Source: Actinomycetota bacterium
Lineage (GTDB): Bacteria > Actinomycetota > Coriobacteriia > Coriobacteriales > RUG844
Direction: 5' to 3'
DNA: 5,362 nt
Assembly (NCBI GenBank): GCA_013335845.1
Contig: JAAXUU010000117.1
Location: 1 to 5,362, forward strand
Shown: in pieces, positions 1 to 5,205 of the stretch
How the letters are laid out: every line of letters begins with the position of its first letter
How positions within the stretch are numbered: the stretch's first letter is position 1
The notes under the pieces: model-generated
The model's database searches: none
Told to the model about the DNA's origin: nothing
Seen by the model: the letters and a program-made list of their open reading frames with translations, nothing else
Made by a program: the position numbers and the translations under genes

Positions 1-24
1 TAAACAAAAAGCCTCGTTTTGTAT

Positions 25-28
25 AGGA
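25..28 (+). promoter_or_regulatory. Ribosome binding site selecting ATG 37
   Basis: AGGA is spaced 8 bases from ATG 37. The same AGG abuts ATG 28 directly and lies inside any product begun at TTG 19, so it argues for ATG 37. The signal peptide also reads best from MREIFKR. Confidence 0.5.
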
Positions 29-36
29 TGGTCTGT

Positions 37-1986
37 ATGCGAGAGATTTTCAAGCGCCTGTCAATGCTCGTTTTGACGGTATGTCTTTCCCTCACGCTTG
101 TTCCCGCTGTAGCTATCGCGGACCCTCCGGAAGACCCCCTGGAAGAAAGTCTCACAACGCCTCTGCAGGCGGACGTAGAGGAAGCCCCTCTCGCTGAAGA
201 CGAGGGTTTGACCCTTGAGCCCGCCAGCGAGGAATCACCCGAATTGGCACCTGCTTACACGTATGGATGGGAAGGCGTGGGCACCCAATCCAGCCCCTAC
301 CTCGTCTCAAACCTTGATGATCTAGTGCTCCTATCCCAACTGGTAAACGATGGGAATAGTTTTTCTTCAACCTACTTCAAACTTAACGCAGATATCAACA
401 TCGATGCCGGTTGGACACCGATCGGGTGGTTTGACCAAACGCAGATGACCTACCGGCCATTCTCGGGGATTTTCGATGGTGACGGGCATACAGTCTCAGG
501 TATGAGCATAAGTGAATACAGCACGAGCGATGCCGTTTACGCGGCATTCGCCCAAAGCGCCACTCCGACATTCGGGCTTTTCGGGTATGGCGTGGATTGC
601 ACCATCAAGAACCTCGATGTGATCAGTTCGATCGAGGCTGAAGGGTATCGCGCCGTCGAGACTTCATCTATCGAAGCATCCTCTGTTTACACGGACGGAC
701 CGAGCGGGTCCTTCGTTGCGGGTGGCATCATCGGGTATTTGGCGAGCGCAGACACGGGGTGCGTCATCGATAATTGCACGTTCTCCGGGAGTATCTCCCT
801 TGATACGCTCAGCGCTTGCATCGGTGGTATCGTCGGTTGCATCGACGGAGTCAGCTCAATATCGAACTGCACCAATACCGCAACCCTTACAGCGACGACC
901 GGTGCACAATTCGGCCAGTCCACGATCGGCGGGATCGCCGGATATGTCGGATCGAACGACTGCACGTTCACGAATTGCACCAACGAAGGCGCGATAACCT
1001 GTATCGGTGGCGCCTTGCTCGAGTGCGGCGGCATAGCCGGGTACACGTGCCCGCAACGATCCATGGAGCCAACCACCGCAGTAGTGTCAGATGGTTTCGT
1101 GGAGTTCGATTCGTGTTCGAATTCAGGCACGATAGACACGGGCGAAACAAGCCTCGCGGTGGGTTTCCAAGGTGGCATAGGTGGAATATTGGGCGAGAGC
1201 CTATTCGCCGAGAACAACCTCTACAACTGTTTCAACACCGGAGATATCTCCACTGCGAATGTGGAGATCGCAACCGGCGGCCTGGTTGGCAGTAATCAAT
1301 TGATGTATGTGACAGGCGCTCCCTCCTACTTGGGCGTCTGCACTATCACCAATAGTTATAACGCAGGCGATATCACCGGTAGTGGAAGCGTCGGGGGCCT
1401 TGGTGGTTCCGGACAATTCTTGGCGAGCAACAGCTACAACAAGGGAACCATCACCGGAGGGCAGCCCGGAAGATCGGCAGTGGGAGGTCTATTCGGCTAC
1501 CTCATGCCTGTCATGTATGCTGACGGGATTTCCGAAGACGCGATGGATCCGGCTGTCATCAATTGCTACTGGATAGAGGGAGTCGAGGCATTAGGGAATT
1601 TCGACCTCGCTTGGTATGAAATCGAACCCGACGGGGCTCCCGATTTCCTATTCGAGTGCTACTCCTTCGCCGCCCCTCAACCCGGCTTGCTTTCACAAAG
1701 GCCCCTCATGTTCGGCTCGGGACTCGTGAGTTCCACTTCCCTACTTCGGGCTCTGAATGATCACGCTTCGGTGAACCCGACTGTCAATGGATATGATCTT
1801 GAAACATGGGGCACAGATGGAACGAATGATGGTTACCCGGTCTACGCATGCAACATGGTCCGGAGCCCTCTAGCGGCTTCCTCCCTCCCAAACACCGGTG
1901 ATACGCTTCCGATTGCCTTGCTCGCCGTTGCCGGGCTTACAGCCGGGTGTGTGCTTCTACTCGTGCGTCGTAGGCTTCGCTCCTAA
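37..1986 (+). CDS. LPXTG-anchored surface protein with GLUG repeats
   Basis: A secreted, cell-wall-anchored protein of 649 residues, probably exposed for adhesion or matrix/glycan contact; the ligand cannot be read from sequence. Residues 1-28 form a signal peptide (basic MREIFKR, hydrophobic core, AIA|D cleavage site). Residues 29-73 are an acidic, Pro-rich linker. From W78 comes the usual entry to such proteins: GVGTQSSPYLV, FKLNADINID, WTPIG at 126-130 and FDGDGHT at 146-152. Eight GG-[IL]-x-G motifs follow, starting near residues 229, 263, 298, 331, 382, 414, 453 and 483; most are followed by an N-C/S-x-N-x-G strand. This is the pattern of GLUG repeats (Pfam GLUG), expected to fold as a parallel beta-helix. 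The C-terminus has LPNTG (617-621), a hydrophobic segment (about 624-643) and RRRLRS, a complete sortase signal. ATG at 37 is preferred over TTG 19 and ATG 28 because AGGA lies 8 bases before it. The promoter is outside the window. Confidence 0.9.
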   Translation: MREIFKRLSMLVLTVCLSLTLVPAVAIADPPEDPLEESLTTPLQADVEEAPLAEDEGLTLEPASEESPELAPAYTYGWEGVGTQSSPYLVSNLDDLVLLSQLVNDGNSFSSTYFKLNADINIDAGWTPIGWFDQTQMTYRPFSGIFDGDGHTVSGMSISEYSTSDAVYAAFAQSATPTFGLFGYGVDCTIKNLDVISSIEAEGYRAVETSSIEASSVYTDGPSGSFVAGGIIGYLASADTGCVIDNCTFSGSISLDTLSACIGGIVGCIDGVSSISNCTNTATLTATTGAQFGQSTIGGIAGYVGSNDCTFTNCTNEGAITCIGGALLECGGIAGYTCPQRSMEPTTAVVSDGFVEFDSCSNSGTIDTGETSLAVGFQGGIGGILGESLFAENNLYNCFNTGDISTANVEIATGGLVGSNQLMYVTGAPSYLGVCTITNSYNAGDITGSGSVGGLGGSGQFLASNSYNKGTITGGQPGRSAVGGLFGYLMPVMYADGISEDAMDPAVINCYWIEGVEALGNFDLAWYEIEPDGAPDFLFECYSFAAPQPGLLSQRPLMFGSGLVSSTSLLRALNDHASVNPTVNGYDLETWGTDGTNDGYPVYACNMVRSPLAASSLPNTGDTLPIALLAVAGLTAGCVLLLVRRRLRS

Positions 1987-2012
1987 CCTGAACGAACCTA
2001 TGCAACACGCAA

Positions 2013-2045
2013 AATCAGCGGCTACCCTTAGGGCGGCCGCTGATT
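2013..2045 (+). terminator. Hairpin after the surface protein gene
   Basis: A perfect 10-bp inverted repeat, AATCAGCGGC (2013-2022) with GCCGCTGATT (2036-2045), encloses a 13-base loop that can itself pair CCC with GGG. It starts 26 bases after the stop codon, a normal place for a terminator. No proper T-run follows on the plus strand (CACTTATG). On the minus strand the stem is followed by TTTTG. It could therefore be a weak or bidirectional terminator or a 3' stabiliser. Confidence 0.5.
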
Positions 2046-2048
2046 CAC

Positions 2049-2060
2049 TTATGCGCATAA
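2049..2060. repeat. 12-bp perfect palindrome
   Basis: TTATGCGCATAA reads the same on both strands. It lies 3 bases beyond the preceding hairpin and about 65 bases upstream of the glycosyltransferase -35 box. A dimeric regulator site is possible, but its distance from the promoter makes any role uncertain. Confidence 0.4.
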
Positions 2061-2073
2061 ATGGCTGACATGA

Positions 2074-2121
2074 ACAGGAGCCTATCAAGGGCTACCGGTT
2101 TCATCGCAGCCCGTTTCCTGT
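2074..2121. repeat. Nested inverted repeat upstream of promoter
   Basis: An outer stem ACAGGA (2074-2079) with TCCTGT (2116-2121) encloses an inner stem GGGCT (2089-2093) with AGCCC (2108-2112) and a 14-base loop. It ends 3 bases before the -35 box of the next gene. It could be a second weak transcription stop or a regulator-binding region. The stems are short, so chance is not excluded. Confidence 0.3.
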
Positions 2122-2124
2122 GCC

Positions 2125-2154
2125 TTGACGCTAACTTGCCTTATCCCATAGAAT
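2125..2154 (+). promoter_or_regulatory. Sigma-70-type promoter for the glycosyltransferase
   Basis: TTGACG (2125-2130) and TAGAAT (2149-2154) are separated by 18 bases, each matching 5 of 6 consensus positions. The expected start near 2161 gives a leader of about 54 bases. The leader is AT-rich and ends in AGGGAG (2201-2206), 8 bases before the ATG at 2215. Confidence 0.6.
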
Positions 2155-2214
2155 GAGATTGAATCATTATAGAAAGTAATTTTTTCGGATGTCCATATAA
2201 AGGGAGCCGAGCAA

Positions 2215-3060
2215 ATGCCCAAAGCCAACACGATGAACATCATGGTAACCTTGGACTCGAACTACATCAAACCACTCGAGGTAATGCTCAAGTCACTGTT
2301 CGTTAACAATCATGGTGAACATTTCACGATCTATCTGACGCACTCGTCGATTACTGATTCGGAGTTCACCGACCTTAAGGAATATATCCATCGTCATGGG
2401 CACGAATTGATCGGCATCCGCGTAGAGGATGACTTTTTCGACCATGCCCCGACCTTCTTGTATTACCCAAAAGAAATGTATTACCGTTTATTGGCACATA
2501 GATATCTTCCGGAAGAATTAGAGCGGATCGTGTATTTGGATCCTGACATCCTCGTACTGAATTCCATGAGGGAGTATTACGATACCGATCTCGAGGGCTA
2601 TTTATATGCCGCATCATGTCGTGAAAATCCATTGGTTTTAGCTCTCAGCAGAGTTCGGCTCAGGCCTCATAAAATAGAGGCCTACTATAGTTCAGGTATC
2701 CTGCTCATGAATCTAAGCCTTCAGAGAAAGCTTGTTTCTGATGTGCGAATATTGGATTCCATCGAACAGAATAAAATGAAATTGCTCCTGCCGGACCAAG
2801 ACCTATTCAACATTCTCTATGCCAAATGGATAAAAAACGTTCCCGAGATCATCTACAACTACGACACGCGGTTCTACAGGTCTTATAAAATGTTGAGCAG
2901 CGGCGAAACCGACGTGAATTACATCATGCACAATACAGTATTCATGCATTTTTGCGGTCCAAGTAAGCCTTGGAAGAAAAATTACAATGGAAGATTCGGT
3001 GCACTCTACAAACATTACGAGAAAGCCGTCGACAAGGATGAATGGGCGGAAATCGGATAG
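2215..3060 (+). CDS. Glycosyltransferase family 8 protein
   Basis: A predicted 281-residue retaining glycosyltransferase that moves a sugar from a nucleotide-sugar donor to a glycan, lipid or protein acceptor; donor and acceptor cannot be told from sequence. GT8 (Glyco_transf_8) signs appear in order: an N-terminal MNIMVTLDSNYIKPLEVMLKSL strand-helix unit for nucleotide binding (shown here only as a motif region near residues 7-28), the metal-binding DPD at 109-111 within YLDPDILVLN, the YYSSGILLMN block around 157-166, DQD at 194-196, and the C-terminal HFCGPSKPW at 245-253, whose His is the usual second metal ligand. No signal peptide or membrane segment is seen, so the protein is probably cytoplasmic, acting at the inner membrane face. 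Length is normal for the family. The start is set by AGGGAG 8 bases upstream; the later Met at residue 7 has no such site. It has its own promoter and is convergent with the retron RT. Cell-wall or surface-polymer glycosylation is an inference. Confidence 0.9.
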   Translation: MPKANTMNIMVTLDSNYIKPLEVMLKSLFVNNHGEHFTIYLTHSSITDSEFTDLKEYIHRHGHELIGIRVEDDFFDHAPTFLYYPKEMYYRLLAHRYLPEELERIVYLDPDILVLNSMREYYDTDLEGYLYAASCRENPLVLALSRVRLRPHKIEAYYSSGILLMNLSLQRKLVSDVRILDSIEQNKMKLLLPDQDLFNILYAKWIKNVPEIIYNYDTRFYRSYKMLSSGETDVNYIMHNTVFMHFCGPSKPWKKNYNGRFGALYKHYEKAVDKDEWAEIG

Positions 3061-3064
3061 GGCC

Positions 3065-3099
3065 TATCGGAAATCCGATAAAGTGCAGGACCCCGGGGT
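3065..3099. terminator. Hairpins between convergent genes
   Basis: The 44-base gap between the two convergent stop codons holds TATCGG-AAAT-CCGATA (stem 3065-3070 with 3075-3080). ATCCGAT (3074-3080) can instead pair with ATCGGAT overlapping the glycosyltransferase stop. A 10-bp palindrome, ACCCCGGGGT, sits at 3090-3099. No T-run of useful length flanks them, so a role as a shared transcription end is plausible but unproven. Confidence 0.35.
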
Positions 3100-3104
3100 G
3101 AGAA

Positions 3105-4043
3105 CTAACCTTCAGAAATTCGTTCGGATTCAGATCTCGCGATTGCCGCTTTAAGCAACTCGACGGCCGGACCACGAGTTGAGTATTTCATGAGAATGGA
3201 CTCCACACTTTCCGGATCAATGGATTTACAGAAGTTGATGTGCCCCAATATCTTGGAGGGGTTCCCCTTGCCATAGCGCACGAACTCATACAGCATCTTC
3301 TTCAGTGCGCTTTTCCGCATAGAACCGAGCGACAGCTTACCCCCTGCAATGAGAACCACTCCTGTTACTTTCTGACGGTCCCCCCTACCCGAGAAGTGCG
3401 TCTTCGCGGTGTTGAGCCTTAGGCTATACCGAGATAGCACCTCTTGTATTGCGTCGATAAGCTGCGGTTCTATGAACTCGGGCGATGAAAAGCACATGTC
3501 ATCCGAATAACGTGTATATGTGATTCCCGATGGCAAGCACTCCTGAATCTCGATATCCACGGGAATCATGATACGGTTCGCGAGGAAGGGGGAAATCGGG
3601 CTACCGACCGTCAAGGTACCTCGGTAGGTGGATATCCGCTGTAACGCTCTCGCGTCGGCATCGGAAAGTCTCGCATCCAATCCTATATAATAATCGAATA
3701 CCATATCGCTTGTGATCGAGTCGAAAAAATGTTTGATATCGAGCTGCATGATATGACTGTTATCTTTATGCACAGCCGCGTTCGCAAGGATGCAGGATCC
3801 TTTTTCATATGCTGTGGCGCATCTTGCAGGGGTAGGTGCCTGCGAGAGGATGTTCTCGATAACCCAATACTGAAGAAGACAGATGTCCGGCAGAGGTTTA
3901 TGGACTTTCCTCTTCTTGCCTTTTATCTCCAGCAGATGTGTCAAATAGTATCGAGCGGAAGAATTCACGAGTTTCGTGACATACTCCTCATCGAGGAGAA
4001 GATCGTCTGCCATTCTTTTCATCACGGAAACCAGAGGAATCAC
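3105..4043 (-). CDS. ret: Retron reverse transcriptase
   Basis: An RNA-directed DNA polymerase of up to 312 residues that would copy the adjacent structured RNA into msDNA. Numbered from GTG 4043: the fingers motif KPLPDICLLQYWVI follows residue 48; NAAVH at 88-92 fits the retron-specific NAxxH; LDIKHFFDSI at 101-110 holds the first catalytic Asp (D102); GSPISPFLAN is at 147-156; YSDD at 179-182 is the catalytic box, with Ser where Ala is usual; NTAKT is at 211-215; and RQKVTG at 223-228 gives the retron-specific VTG. A thumb region that should recognise the msr runs to the end. No maturase, endonuclease or fused effector domain is visible, and the length is that of a stand-alone retron RT. 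The start is uncertain: GTG 4043 overlaps the best Shine-Dalgarno, while GTG 4025, ATG 4022 and ATG 4013 are alternatives that leave all motifs intact. The RT follows its candidate ncRNA on the same strand. Confidence 0.93.
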   Translation of the reverse strand: MIPLVSVMKRMADDLLLDEEYVTKLVNSSARYYLTHLLEIKGKKRKVHKPLPDICLLQYWVIENILSQAPTPARCATAYEKGSCILANAAVHKDNSHIMQLDIKHFFDSITSDMVFDYYIGLDARLSDADARALQRISTYRGTLTVGSPISPFLANRIMIPVDIEIQECLPSGITYTRYSDDMCFSSPEFIEPQLIDAIQEVLSRYSLRLNTAKTHFSGRGDRQKVTGVVLIAGGKLSLGSMRKSALKKMLYEFVRYGKGNPSKILGHINFCKSIDPESVESILMKYSTRGPAVELLKAAIARSESERISEG

Positions 4044-4048
4044 CTCTC
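4033..4048 (-). promoter_or_regulatory. Shine-Dalgarno of RT within a small hairpin
   Basis: On the minus strand GAGAGGTGAT (from 4048) resembles the anti-16S complement AGGAGGTGAT. AGAGG (4047-4043) can pair with CCTCT (4037-4033) across a 5-base loop, hiding the site. From the end of the site, GTG 4025 is 15 bases and ATG 4022 is 18 bases away, which is long unless the hairpin folds the spacer. The arrangement suggests weak or controlled translation of the RT. Confidence 0.4.
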
Positions 4049-4049
4049 T

Positions 4050-4063
4050 TCAACACGTGTTGA
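4050..4063. repeat. 14-bp perfect palindrome between ncRNA and RT
   Basis: TCAACACGTGTTGA is a perfect palindrome in the short gap between the a2 repeat and the RT ribosome binding site. In RNA it forms a 5-bp stem with a 4-base loop. It might mark the 3' boundary of the ncRNA, partly attenuate read-through into the RT, or bind a dimeric protein. Confidence 0.5.
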
Positions 4064-4068
4064 GAATG

Positions 4069-4079
4069 CAGAGAAGGTT
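4069..4079 (-). repeat. Retron a2 repeat
   Basis: The 3' arm, perfectly complementary to a1 over 11 bases with 159 bases between the arms. It ends 25 bases before the most upstream possible RT start. Confidence 0.8.
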
Positions 4080-4165
4080 CCTACGAAAGACGGGTTGTGT
4101 AACAACCGTCTGCGTCAGATTTAAGCGAAGTGCGGCGGAACGACGCGCGAGCTTAAACGACGCAC
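4080..4165 (-). other. msd segment, template of the predicted msDNA
   Basis: Two adjacent hairpins make up the reverse-transcribed part. The larger pairs TGCGTC (4111-4116) with GACGCA (4159-4164) and TTTAAGC (4120-4126) with GCTTAAA (4151-4157), with a small asymmetric internal loop and a 24-base GC-rich apex. The smaller pairs AGACGG (4088-4093) with CCGTCT (4106-4111) and TTGT with ACAA around one bulged base and a 3-base loop. The two share base 4111 as a possible junction. The cDNA would have plus-strand sequence, start near 4080-4088 and end near 4165-4180, about 80-100 bases. The exact ends are inferred. Confidence 0.6.
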
Positions 4166-4186
4166 AATGGCGAACAATCTCTCAGC

Positions 4187-4227
4187 TCCGCATTTACACG
4201 GAACAATTACAACTTTCATTGTAATTC
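4187..4227 (-). other. msr segment with candidate branch guanosine
   Basis: This part of the retron RNA should stay as RNA in msDNA. The candidate branch G is at 4227, followed at once by the 8-bp AT-rich hairpin (4226-4205) and the 4-bp GC hairpin (4202-4187, extendable by G-U pairs). A G in TTAG beside the first msr stem resembles the Ec86 arrangement, where TTAGC precedes stem 1. Another G in TCTAGAG closer to a1 is a weaker alternative. Confidence 0.6.
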
Positions 4228-4238
4228 TAATCTCTAGA

Positions 4239-4249
4239 AACCTTCTCTG
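4239..4249 (-). repeat. Retron a1 repeat
   Basis: The 5' arm of the 11-bp inverted repeat closing the retron RNA. Pairing with a2 brings the branch guanosine next to the 3' end of the msd, as needed to prime from its 2'-OH. The extended -10 element ends 5 bases before this arm, so the transcript should start inside it. Confidence 0.8.
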
Positions 4250-4254
4250 GTCAG

Positions 4255-4263
4255 ATAATAGCA
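4255..4263 (-). promoter_or_regulatory. Extended -10 promoter of the retron
   Basis: On the minus strand TGC precedes TATTAT (4260-4255), giving the TGn-TATAAT extended -10 pattern with 5 of 6 bases matching. The start is predicted at A4248, the second base of a1, or at A4251. No good -35 box is seen at 16-18 bases, which is tolerated by extended -10 promoters. It implies that ncRNA and RT are transcribed independently of the upstream genes. Confidence 0.6.
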
Positions 4264-4287
4264 CCGTACCAGGATTTCCGCATAGCT

Positions 4288-4329
4288 TCCGTTGCTGACA
4301 AGTAACAATCTCATTAGAGCATCAACGGA
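4288..4329 (-). repeat. Inverted repeat at the end of the Nudix gene
   Basis: TCCGTTG (minus 4329-4323), overlapping the Nudix stop codon, pairs with CAACGGA (4294-4288) around a 28-base loop containing a small CTC-TAAT-GAG stem. There is no T-run, so it is at best a weak or Rho-linked transcript end, and read-through into the retron is possible. Confidence 0.3.
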
Positions 4330-4717
4330 GCATCTGAGGGCCGCCGAGAAGGTCGACTATCTGCTCATCTGCGGGGCAGAACGTAAACCGGACCAATTCG
4401 TCCGGTTTTACCCACTTCATATCATTATGAACATCCATCCTGATAGTTCCGCTGATGATCTCTGCATCGAAAAATGTCAGGTTGACTTCCTTCTCCGGGT
4501 ACTGATAGGTGGTCTCGCCAAAAACTGCAGTGACGGCGATATCGAGATCGAGTTCCTCTTTGCATTCTCGCACGACGCACTCCTCAAGAGACTCACCTTC
4601 TTCGCACTTGCCACCGGGGAATTCCCAAAGAAAGGCGCAGCTGCCACTGCCGGCGCGCTGGCAGATCAACAGCTCGCCCTCTCGATTTTTTATGATTGCC
4701 GCGGTCACTTTGATCAT
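4322..4717 (-). CDS. MutT-type Nudix hydrolase
   Basis: A 131-residue Nudix protein, a magnesium-dependent pyrophosphohydrolase that splits a nucleoside diphosphate linked to another group; family members near it clean damaged or excess (d)NTPs such as 8-oxo-dGTP or modified dCTP. The Nudix box G-x5-E-x7-R-E-U-x-E-E-x-G-U runs from G36 (WEFPGGK) through E42, R50-E51 and E54-E55. Two positions are unusual: Cys52 at the hydrophobic U site, and Asp57 in place of the usual Gly (EELDLD). The later MKWVKPDEL (about 100-108) and CPADEQIVDLL (114-124) blocks fit MutT/NudG-like enzymes. Length is typical and no extra domain is present. It starts directly after the stop of the GyrI-like gene (TAAATG), so translation is probably coupled, with a weak GAAGAAG ribosome site. 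The substrate cannot be assigned. It lies upstream of the retron on the same strand. Confidence 0.9.
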   Translation of the reverse strand: MIKVTAAIIKNREGELLICQRAGSGSCAFLWEFPGGKCEEGESLEECVVRECKEELDLDIAVTAVFGETTYQYPEKEVNLTFFDAEIISGTIRMDVHNDMKWVKPDELVRFTFCPADEQIVDLLGGPQMLR

Positions 4718-5185
4718 TTACTTCTTCACGATGCCCATCGAAACCTTCGTGAGGAGTTGGTCTTCGGTGACTTCCGGACCGTTGTAATAGCACTCATAGG
4801 GAGGCCCTGCCGGAACATACCCATGCTCCCCTATCCAATTCATCATCTCTTCGTATACCGGCCCGATCTGGTTGTAAGGGCCAAGGTACATGCAAAAGGC
4901 ATAGATCCCAGCGGGAATAGTACCGGCTTGAATATCATCTTTTCCGGGTAAGGGCTTTGCAAGAGGGAACCCGATCTCCACATCCATGTCTTTCATGTCG
5001 AACGTGTGATACGCGACAAAGGGCATATCCGAGACCATCTCCCCAAGCTCTTCAAGATAGGCAGCCATTTTACACATGCTTGCGCCAATCAGCTGTGGGA
5101 GACCTTGGATATTGGTTCTTGAGCGGATAACCAACGTTGGCTGCTCGTTTTGCTGTAACGTATCGATACTCGATATTCTCGGCAT
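4718..5185 (-). CDS. GyrI-like effector-binding domain protein
   Basis: A 155-residue stand-alone GyrI-like (AraC effector-binding, SOUL/BmrR-C type) domain. Such domains bind hydrophobic or cationic small molecules; related proteins act as drug-binding regulators, gyrase-toxin antagonists or ligand hydrolases. Features seen are the opening TLVIRSRTNIQGLPQLIG strand-helix region, EIGFPLAKPL around 70-79, the Y100-L-G-P-Y turn, and YECYYNGPEVTEDQL from 130, where E131 sits at the conserved ligand-binding Glu of the family. No DNA-binding HTH is present, so it is not a complete MerR/AraC regulator. The start is well supported: AGGAAGGGG (5200-5192) lies 6 bases before ATG. It is the first gene of a pair with the Nudix hydrolase at zero spacing. 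The ligand is unknown. The leader holds inverted repeats that could be operators. Confidence 0.85.
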   Translation of the reverse strand: MPRISSIDTLQQNEQPTLVIRSRTNIQGLPQLIGASMCKMAAYLEELGEMVSDMPFVAYHTFDMKDMDVEIGFPLAKPLPGKDDIQAGTIPAGIYAFCMYLGPYNQIGPVYEEMMNWIGEHGYVPAGPPYECYYNGPEVTEDQLLTKVSMGIVKK

Positions 5186-5205
5186 GGTATACCCCTTCCT
5201 TTTGT

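Larger units (their letters stand above)
4069..4249 (-). ncRNA. Retron msr-msd noncoding RNA
   Basis: This is the predicted template and primer RNA of the retron, about 180 bases, read on the minus strand just upstream of the RT. A perfect 11-bp inverted repeat closes it: CAGAGAAGGTT (a1, 4249-4239) and AACCTTCTCTG (a2, 4079-4069). After a1 comes GATTAG, whose last G (4227) is the best candidate branching guanosine. It directly precedes an 8-bp hairpin (AATTACAA/TTGTAATT, 4226-4205, extendable by a G-U pair over a GAAA loop). A second small hairpin (TCCG/CGGA, 4202-4187) follows; these two form the msr. The msd then contains a long hairpin and a shorter one before a2. Order, size, position and promoter all match known retrons. 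Pairings were found by eye and not by energy folding. Confidence 0.85.

Noticed and set aside
4..22. ACAAAA/TTTTGT inverted repeat at the left edge
   Set aside because: It is short and low in complexity and its upstream context is cut off by the window, so it cannot be judged as a terminator of a preceding gene.
687..1295. Overlapping reading frames on both strands within the surface protein gene
   Set aside because: They are shadows of a repeat-rich gene: Pro- or Arg-rich, low complexity, with no start signals.
2061..2156. 31-codon plus-strand reading frame starting ATGGCTGAC
   Set aside because: No Shine-Dalgarno precedes it, it overlaps the nested repeat and the promoter of the next gene, and it resembles no known peptide.
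3105..4043. RT as part of a group II intron or diversity-generating retroelement
   Set aside because: No maturase or HNH domain, no intron domain V-like hairpin seen nearby, no template/variable repeat pair noticed, and the NAxxH and VTG motifs are retron-specific.
3729..4124. Plus-strand reading frame opposite the RT and ncRNA
   Set aside because: It runs antisense through the catalytic RT motifs and the a2/msd stems; no ribosome site and no domain features.
4069..4249. Structured region as a riboswitch or T-box leader of the RT
   Set aside because: The perfect end-to-end inverted repeat, the msr/msd hairpin order and the retron-type RT downstream fit retron RNA better; no T-box or known riboswitch core was recognised.
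4292..4951. Long plus-strand reading frame opposite the Nudix and GyrI-like genes
   Set aside because: It is antisense to two genes with clear family motifs and good junctions, has no ribosome site, and its product shows no recognisable domain.
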